DNA of 10,475 nt from an uncultured Rikenellaceae bacterium. GTDB lineage: Bacteria > Bacteroidota > Bacteroidia > Bacteroidales > UBA932. The notes under the pieces were generated by a model. That model made no database searches. It had not been told where the DNA came from and worked only from the letters and a program-made list of their open reading frames with translations. Positions within the stretch are counted from its first letter, which is position 1; each line of letters opens with the position of its first letter. The stretch covers positions 1-10,475 of the forward strand of contig CALCYB010000187.1 in the NCBI GenBank assembly GCA_937906485.1, in the 5' to 3' direction. This document shows, in pieces, positions 7,189-10,475 of this stretch. The position numbers and the translations under genes were made by a program.

Positions 7189-7755
7189 ATGGCAAAGACA
7201 GAAGATCAAACGGAGTCAATCAGAGAGCTGATTGAAAAATGTTCAAAAGGAGACATCGCAGCGGTAAAGGAACTCTACCTACATTACTCACCGATGATCT
7301 TCGCTATCTGCATGCGCTATATGGATAACCGGCATAAGGCGCAGGACCTGACCCATGATTGTTTCCTGAAAATATTGGACAAACTGGACAAATACCAACC
7401 CACCGGATCATTCTCAAGTTGGATTACCAAACTCACGGTCAATCATTTGACAGATTACTTCCGACGTGAGAAGAAATTAGTCTTCTCAGAAGATTCTTCT
7501 TTGGAATGGGAAAACAATCCGGTGCTGGATTGGGACGAGGCATGGATCCATCAGCAAAAGATGGAACAGATACGAAAAATGATGCAGCAACTGCCCCAGA
7601 CAAAGCGCATCATCTTCAATCTGTTCTATATCGAAGGCTTGAGCCACAAACAGATCGCCAAACAACTGGGGATTACAGAAACAGCCTCTGCCATACAGCT
7701 CTACAAAACACGACAATTAATGATTAAATGGATACAATATGAAGATGGAAAATAA
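7189..7755 (+). CDS. ECF-family RNA polymerase sigma factor
   Basis: This is a 188-residue protein with the two-domain ECF layout. The sigma-2 domain is at about 26-95: ELYLHYSPMIFAICMRYM, then KAQDLTHDCFLKIL (core binding) and SFSSWITKLTVNHLTDYFRR (-10 recognition and melting). A short acidic linker follows at 98-118. The sigma-4 domain is at about 128-182 (QLPQTKRIIFNLFYIEGLSHKQIAKQLG, then the recognition helix). It would direct RNA polymerase to a dedicated set of promoters, probably including its own and the divergent lipoprotein promoter. The frame is open to an ATG at 7171, but that codon lies against the 13-bp element, so I chose 7189 (MAKTEDQ). The next gene overlaps its end by 17 bases, indicating coupled translation with a likely regulator. 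No FecR-type gene is present, so this is not a standard FecI/FecR pair. Confidence 0.93.
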   Translation: MAKTEDQTESIRELIEKCSKGDIAAVKELYLHYSPMIFAICMRYMDNRHKAQDLTHDCFLKILDKLDKYQPTGSFSSWITKLTVNHLTDYFRREKKLVFSEDSSLEWENNPVLDWDEAWIHQQKMEQIRKMMQQLPQTKRIIFNLFYIEGLSHKQIAKQLGITETASAIQLYKTRQLMIKWIQYEDGK

Positions 7756-8821
7756 CCCGATAAAACAGCTGTTCGAAGAAGAGCGAATCGGTCTTCCCGA
7801 AGGTGACCTTGATATCTTCATGCATAAATACCAAAGTTACCGGCAAACCAAGACCCGAAGAAAAAGAAGATTATGGGCCCTGATCATTATTGCCAACACA
7901 GCGGCTCTTCTGCTGATTGTATGGAATTTCCCGAAATCAATCAAATCTGTGGCCCCTTTGCCGGAGATATCAACCCGCACTGATGGTCTTTTCGGCCAAG
8001 TACCCACGATCCAAGTACAACCACGGTTCCAACAGCACCGGCTACAGGCGCTATCAACCCAAAAGCCCACCGGAGAGAACGCGCCTGAATATCCACAGAA
8101 ACAAGTCATTCAGGAACCCGTCCGACAAACAGGAACAACCATCCAAGCAGTCCCTCAACAATCCCAGCCGACAAAAAGTTCGTGCCTGAAAACCCCAATC
8201 CCAGTCGACGAGGAAATAACGATATTGGAAGAGACAACAAAAAACATAGAATTGCTGTTGTCTTACGGGTTTAACCCGGCAAACCAAGTTCCGGTAGATC
8301 CCGGCACGGGCATCCTGCCCATGAATTACACCCCCATTTACTACGGAGGAAAGCCCTTTACAGAAGAACATCGGATATACGGCTCCCCCTTATCGTTTGA
8401 TGTACAGATCCGGTTCCTGCTCTCCCAACGATGGTCACTGAATACCGGACTCCGGTATACGTTCTTACGGAGCAGCACCTACCAGGACAACGTCTTGGTG
8501 TCCAAGGAACACTCTCACTTAATCGGGATTCCTGTCCTGGCAAACTTCAATCTTACACAGAGCGAACACCTGGAAACCTATTTGTCAGGGGGGATGATTC
8601 CGGAATGGTGCATCAAGAGCGATACCGGTGCGGAACTTGAACAAAGATTCCTCCTGTCCGCCGAACTGGGCATCGGAGGAGCCTACAAAATCAGTCCTAC
8701 CATCAGCCTGTATTTGGAACCCTCCATTCATTATTGTTTCCAGAACATCAAGTTCAAAACTTTTGAAAAAAAGGAAGGTTTCAGTTTGGCACTTCACGTA
8801 GGCTTCCGCTTCCTGCTATAA
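7739..8821 (+). CDS. Predicted membrane-spanning sigma-factor regulator with C-terminal outer-membrane beta-barrel
   Basis: The 360-residue protein has an unusual order of parts. Residues 1-43 are a charged, presumably cytoplasmic segment (ending QTKTRRKRRLW). Residues 44-62 form one hydrophobic helix (LWALIIIANTAALLLIVW). Residues about 73-155 are a Pro/Gln-rich extended linker. From about 215 to 360, amphipathic beta-strands alternate (LSFDVQIRFLL, WSLNTGLRYTFL, FSLALHVGFRFLL), like the PorT/OMP_b-brl family of roughly eight-stranded barrels. The positive-inside rule puts the N-terminus in the cytoplasm, where it could bind the sigma factor. Overlap with the sigma gene by 17 bases supports a partner role; this is inference, as no known anti-sigma fold (zinc anti-sigma motif) is visible. 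An internal ATG at 7745 is an alternative start. One helix plus a barrel would span both membranes. Confidence 0.82.
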   Translation: MKMENNPIKQLFEEERIGLPEGDLDIFMHKYQSYRQTKTRRKRRLWALIIIANTAALLLIVWNFPKSIKSVAPLPEISTRTDGLFGQVPTIQVQPRFQQHRLQALSTQKPTGENAPEYPQKQVIQEPVRQTGTTIQAVPQQSQPTKSSCLKTPIPVDEEITILEETTKNIELLLSYGFNPANQVPVDPGTGILPMNYTPIYYGGKPFTEEHRIYGSPLSFDVQIRFLLSQRWSLNTGLRYTFLRSSTYQDNVLVSKEHSHLIGIPVLANFNLTQSEHLETYLSGGMIPEWCIKSDTGAELEQRFLLSAELGIGGAYKISPTISLYLEPSIHYCFQNIKFKTFEKKEGFSLALHVGFRFLL

Positions 8822-8858
8822 AAAAATGGCTGAACGGAGATCGTCCAGCCATCTTTTT
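8820..8858. terminator. Bidirectional rho-independent terminator between convergent genes
   Basis: The arms ATGGCTG (8826-8832) and CAGCCAT (8846-8852) pair perfectly. After one A/C mismatch, ACG pairs with CGT inside, leaving a 5-base loop. On the plus strand the stem is followed by a T5 run (8854-8858), and on the minus strand by a T7 run (complement of 8820-8826). It can therefore end both the sigma-regulator transcript and the ribosomal transcript ending at rpsC. Confidence 0.85.
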
Positions 8859-8872
8859 GTATTGTCAGTTGA

Positions 8873-9628
8873 TTAGTTTTCTGACTTGCGGTTGCCACCA
8901 CGGTTACCACCACGACGACGGCCACCACCGCGACGTTCGCCACGACGTTCACCTCCACGGGGTGCATTTGCATTAGCCGATACACCAGCGTTGGGAGAGA
9001 GGTCACGTTTGCCGTAAACTTCACCGTTGCAGATCCATACTTTGATACCCAGAACACCTACTTTGGTGTGTGCTTCTGCCAAAGCATAGTCAATGTCAGC
9101 ACGGAAAGTGTGCAAAGGAGTACGTCCTTCCTTGATCATTTCGCTACGTGCCATTTCAGCACCACCCAAACGACCGCTGATTTGAACTTTGATACCTTCT
9201 GCACCAGCACGCATGGTAGAAGCGATAGCCATCTTGATCGCACGACGATAAGATACGCGGCCTTCTACTTGACGAGCGATGTTTTGAGCAACGATGTTGG
9301 CATCAACGTCAGGTCTTTTAACTTCGAAGATATTGATTTGTACTTCCTTGTTGGAAATCTTCTTCAATTCTTCCTTGAGTTTGTCGACTTCTTGACCACC
9401 TTTACCGATGATGACACCCGGACGAGCCGTGTGAATAGTCACGGTAATGAGCTTCAAAGTACGTTCAATAACAACTTTGGAGAGGTTGGTGCGAGAAATA
9501 CGAGCATAGATGTATTCACGGATCTTGGCATCTTCCAAGATGCGGTTTGCATAGTCACCGTACCAGTTAGAGTCCCAGCCACGGATAATACCAATGCGGT
9601 TGCTGATCGGGTTAGTTTTTTGTCCCAT
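8873..9628 (-). CDS. rpsC: 30S ribosomal protein S3
   Basis: The 251-residue sequence is S3 throughout. It opens MGQKTNPISNRIGIIRGWDS, carries the KH-type RNA-binding loop ARPGVIIGKGGQEV (GKGG at 75-78), then EVKRPDVDANIVAQNIARQVEG, and the C-terminal domain with SGRLGGAEMARSE and EGRTPLHTFRADIDYA. S3 binds 16S rRNA in the head of the 30S subunit near the mRNA entry site. The last 30 residues (222-251) are a basic Arg/Gly-rich tail of the RGG type, longer in arginine-glycine repeats than I recall for related Bacteroides S3. It starts 3 bases after the rplV stop. Its stop is followed after 14 bases by the terminator instead of rplP, which is the usual next gene of the S10 operon. Confidence 0.98.
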   Translation of the reverse strand: MGQKTNPISNRIGIIRGWDSNWYGDYANRILEDAKIREYIYARISRTNLSKVVIERTLKLITVTIHTARPGVIIGKGGQEVDKLKEELKKISNKEVQINIFEVKRPDVDANIVAQNIARQVEGRVSYRRAIKMAIASTMRAGAEGIKVQISGRLGGAEMARSEMIKEGRTPLHTFRADIDYALAEAHTKVGVLGIKVWICNGEVYGKRDLSPNAGVSANANAPRGGERRGERRGGGRRRGGNRGGNRKSEN

Positions 9629-9631
9629 TGA

Positions 9632-10054
9632 TTATTCCTCCTCCTTTACGGTTTCTTTTTTAACATCCAGGATCACAGTCACATGGTTTGAACGTTTGCG
9701 AATGCGTGCGGCACGACCTTGAGGTGCGGTACGGATTCTCTTCAGCGAAGTACCTTGACCAACCATGATGGTCTTCACATATACATTGCCGTTTTCCAGT
9801 TCTTTGCGATCATTTTCATTTTTAGCTTCCCAGTTTGCGATAGCTGAACGGATCAGCTTTTCTACACGACCGGCAGCTTCTTTCTTGGTATATTTCAGAA
9901 TATCCAAGGCACGGTTTACCTCAACTCCTCTGACCATATCTGCAACCAAACGCATTTTGCGAGGCGAGGTGGGGACATCATTCAGCTTGGCAACAGCTGT
10001 GTGTTTCTTTATTTCTTTCAGCCTTTCGGCCATTTGTTTCTTACGAGATCCCAT
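9632..10054 (-). CDS. rplV: 50S ribosomal protein L22
   Basis: The 140-residue protein carries the L22 core: VPTSPRKMRLVADMVRG (residues about 27-43), EAAGRVEKLIRSAIANWEA, then the beta-hairpin and C-terminal signature LKRIRTAPQGRAARIRKRSNHVTVIL. L22 binds 23S rRNA, and its hairpin lines the peptide exit tunnel. The basic N-terminal extension before the conserved core (MGSRKKQMAERLKEIKK) is typical of Bacteroidota L22. The acidic tail ends KEEE. It lies between rpsS (25-base gap) and rpsC (3-base gap) in the usual S10 order. Confidence 0.98.
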   Translation of the reverse strand: MGSRKKQMAERLKEIKKHTAVAKLNDVPTSPRKMRLVADMVRGVEVNRALDILKYTKKEAAGRVEKLIRSAIANWEAKNENDRKELENGNVYVKTIMVGQGTSLKRIRTAPQGRAARIRKRSNHVTVILDVKKETVKEEE

Positions 10055-10079
10055 TTTGTAACTCTTTCATTAATTAAGT

Positions 10080-10346
10080 TTAACGATTACCCGAGTGACC
10101 TTTGAAGGTGCGTGTCGGTGCAAATTCGCCAAGCTTGTGTCCTACCATATTTTCAGTTACATAAACCGGAATAAATTTGTTTCCGTTATGCACAGCGATG
10201 GTATGACCTACAAAGTCAGGCGAAATCATACTGGCGCGTGACCAGGTTTTGATAACTTCCTTTTTCATCGTGCCTTCATTCATAGCCAGCACTCTTTTTT
10301 CCAAAGCAGCTTGAATGTAAGGGCCTTTTCTAAGTGAACGACTCAT
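10080..10346 (-). CDS. rpsS: 30S ribosomal protein S19
   Basis: The protein is 88 residues, close to normal length for S19. Key segments are MSRSLRKGPYI at the start, KTWSRASMISPDFVGHTIAV in the middle, and NMVGHKLGEFAPTRTFKGH at the end. S19 sits in the head of the 30S subunit with S13 and contacts the A-site region. It lies 19 bases after rplB and 25 bases before rplV, as in the S10 operon of most bacteria. No promoter is visible between them. Confidence 0.98.
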   Translation of the reverse strand: MSRSLRKGPYIQAALEKRVLAMNEGTMKKEVIKTWSRASMISPDFVGHTIAVHNGNKFIPVYVTENMVGHKLGEFAPTRTFKGHSGNR

Positions 10347-10365
10347 AATGATCTAATTTATTCCG

Positions 10366-10475
10366 TTATTTTTTTCTTCTCTCAATAATAAATTTGTTGG
10401 AAGTGCTCTTCGGGTTACGAGTCTTGTAACCTTTAGCAGGCAGACCCTTGCGTGAACGAGGGTGTCCTCCGGAAG
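10366..10475 (-). CDS. rplB: 50S ribosomal protein L2, C-terminal end (5' part beyond window)
   Basis: Only the last 36 complete codons are present. They read SGGHPRSRKGLPAKGYKTR, then NPKSTSNKFIIERRKK and a TAA at 10366-10368. This is the conserved C-terminus of L2, a core 23S rRNA-binding protein needed for peptidyl transferase assembly. The frame was read directly by translating the reverse complement. The following gene is rpsS, consistent with the S10 operon order. Confidence 0.93.
   Translation of the reverse strand, partial: SGGHPRSRKGLPAKGYKTRNPKSTSNKFIIERRKK

Noticed and set aside
7051..7209. N-terminal extension of the DUF4249 gene to an upstream ATG
   Set aside because: The 53 extra residues precede a perfect lipoprotein signal peptide, overlap the sigma gene and cover the divergent control region, so the start at 7050 is far better.
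7189..8821. FecI/FecR-type iron signalling pair
   Set aside because: The partner lacks a FecR-like periplasmic domain and ends in a beta-barrel instead; no dedicated TonB receptor with a signalling domain is adjacent.
9068..9631. Plus-strand open frame of 187 codons
   Set aside because: It is antisense to rpsC over nearly its full length; rpsC is certain and the antisense product is a Ser/Thr/Asp-rich shadow.
1..10475. tRNA, rRNA, insertion sequence, phage or CRISPR features
   Set aside because: Reading both strands I saw no cloverleaf-type tRNA, rRNA segment, transposase, integrase or regularly spaced repeat array.

Overview
The window reads as chromosomal DNA from a member of the order Bacteroidales (phylum Bacteroidota), probably a gut-type organism. 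Four things point there: BACON domains and a DUF4249 lipoprotein, a TonB-dependent receptor with a carboxypeptidase-regulatory-like N-terminal domain, a promoter that matches the Bacteroides TTTG-N19-TAnnTTTG form exactly, and genes without clear Shine-Dalgarno sites. Genus cannot be fixed from the sequence alone.

Layout. (1) Positions 1-5003, minus strand: a tight four-gene operon read right to left. It encodes a BACON/choice-of-anchor-J-like surface lipoprotein, a DNA/RNA non-specific endonuclease lipoprotein, a secreted endonuclease/exonuclease/phosphatase-fold enzyme, and the N-terminal third of a TonB-dependent receptor that runs off the left edge. Spacings are 0, 9 and 5 bases. A strong promoter (5063-5093) and a perfect 17-bp palindrome at the likely transcription start (5040-5056) precede it. 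I infer a system for degrading and importing extracellular nucleic acid. (2) Positions 5100-7050, minus strand: two A+T-richer lipoprotein genes, the first a DUF4249 member, the second unrecognised. (3) Positions 7051-7188: a divergent control region with a perfect 13-bp inverted repeat, one arm in front of each divergent transcript. (4) Positions 7189-8821, plus strand: an ECF sigma factor overlapping a gene for a protein with a cytoplasmic N-terminus, one transmembrane helix, a Pro/Gln-rich linker and a predicted C-terminal outer-membrane beta-barrel. This looks like a sigma/anti-sigma or sigma/sensor pair that may control the divergent lipoproteins. (5) Positions 8820-8858: a bidirectional terminator between convergent genes. 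(6) Positions 8873-10475, minus strand: ribosomal protein genes rplB (3' end), rpsS, rplV and rpsC from the S10 operon. The cluster stops at rpsC, where rplP would normally follow.

The two most interesting points are the compact sigma/barrel/divergent-lipoprotein module with its shared 13-bp element, and the nuclease-plus-TonB operon. The break in the S10 cluster after rpsC is a third, structural, oddity.
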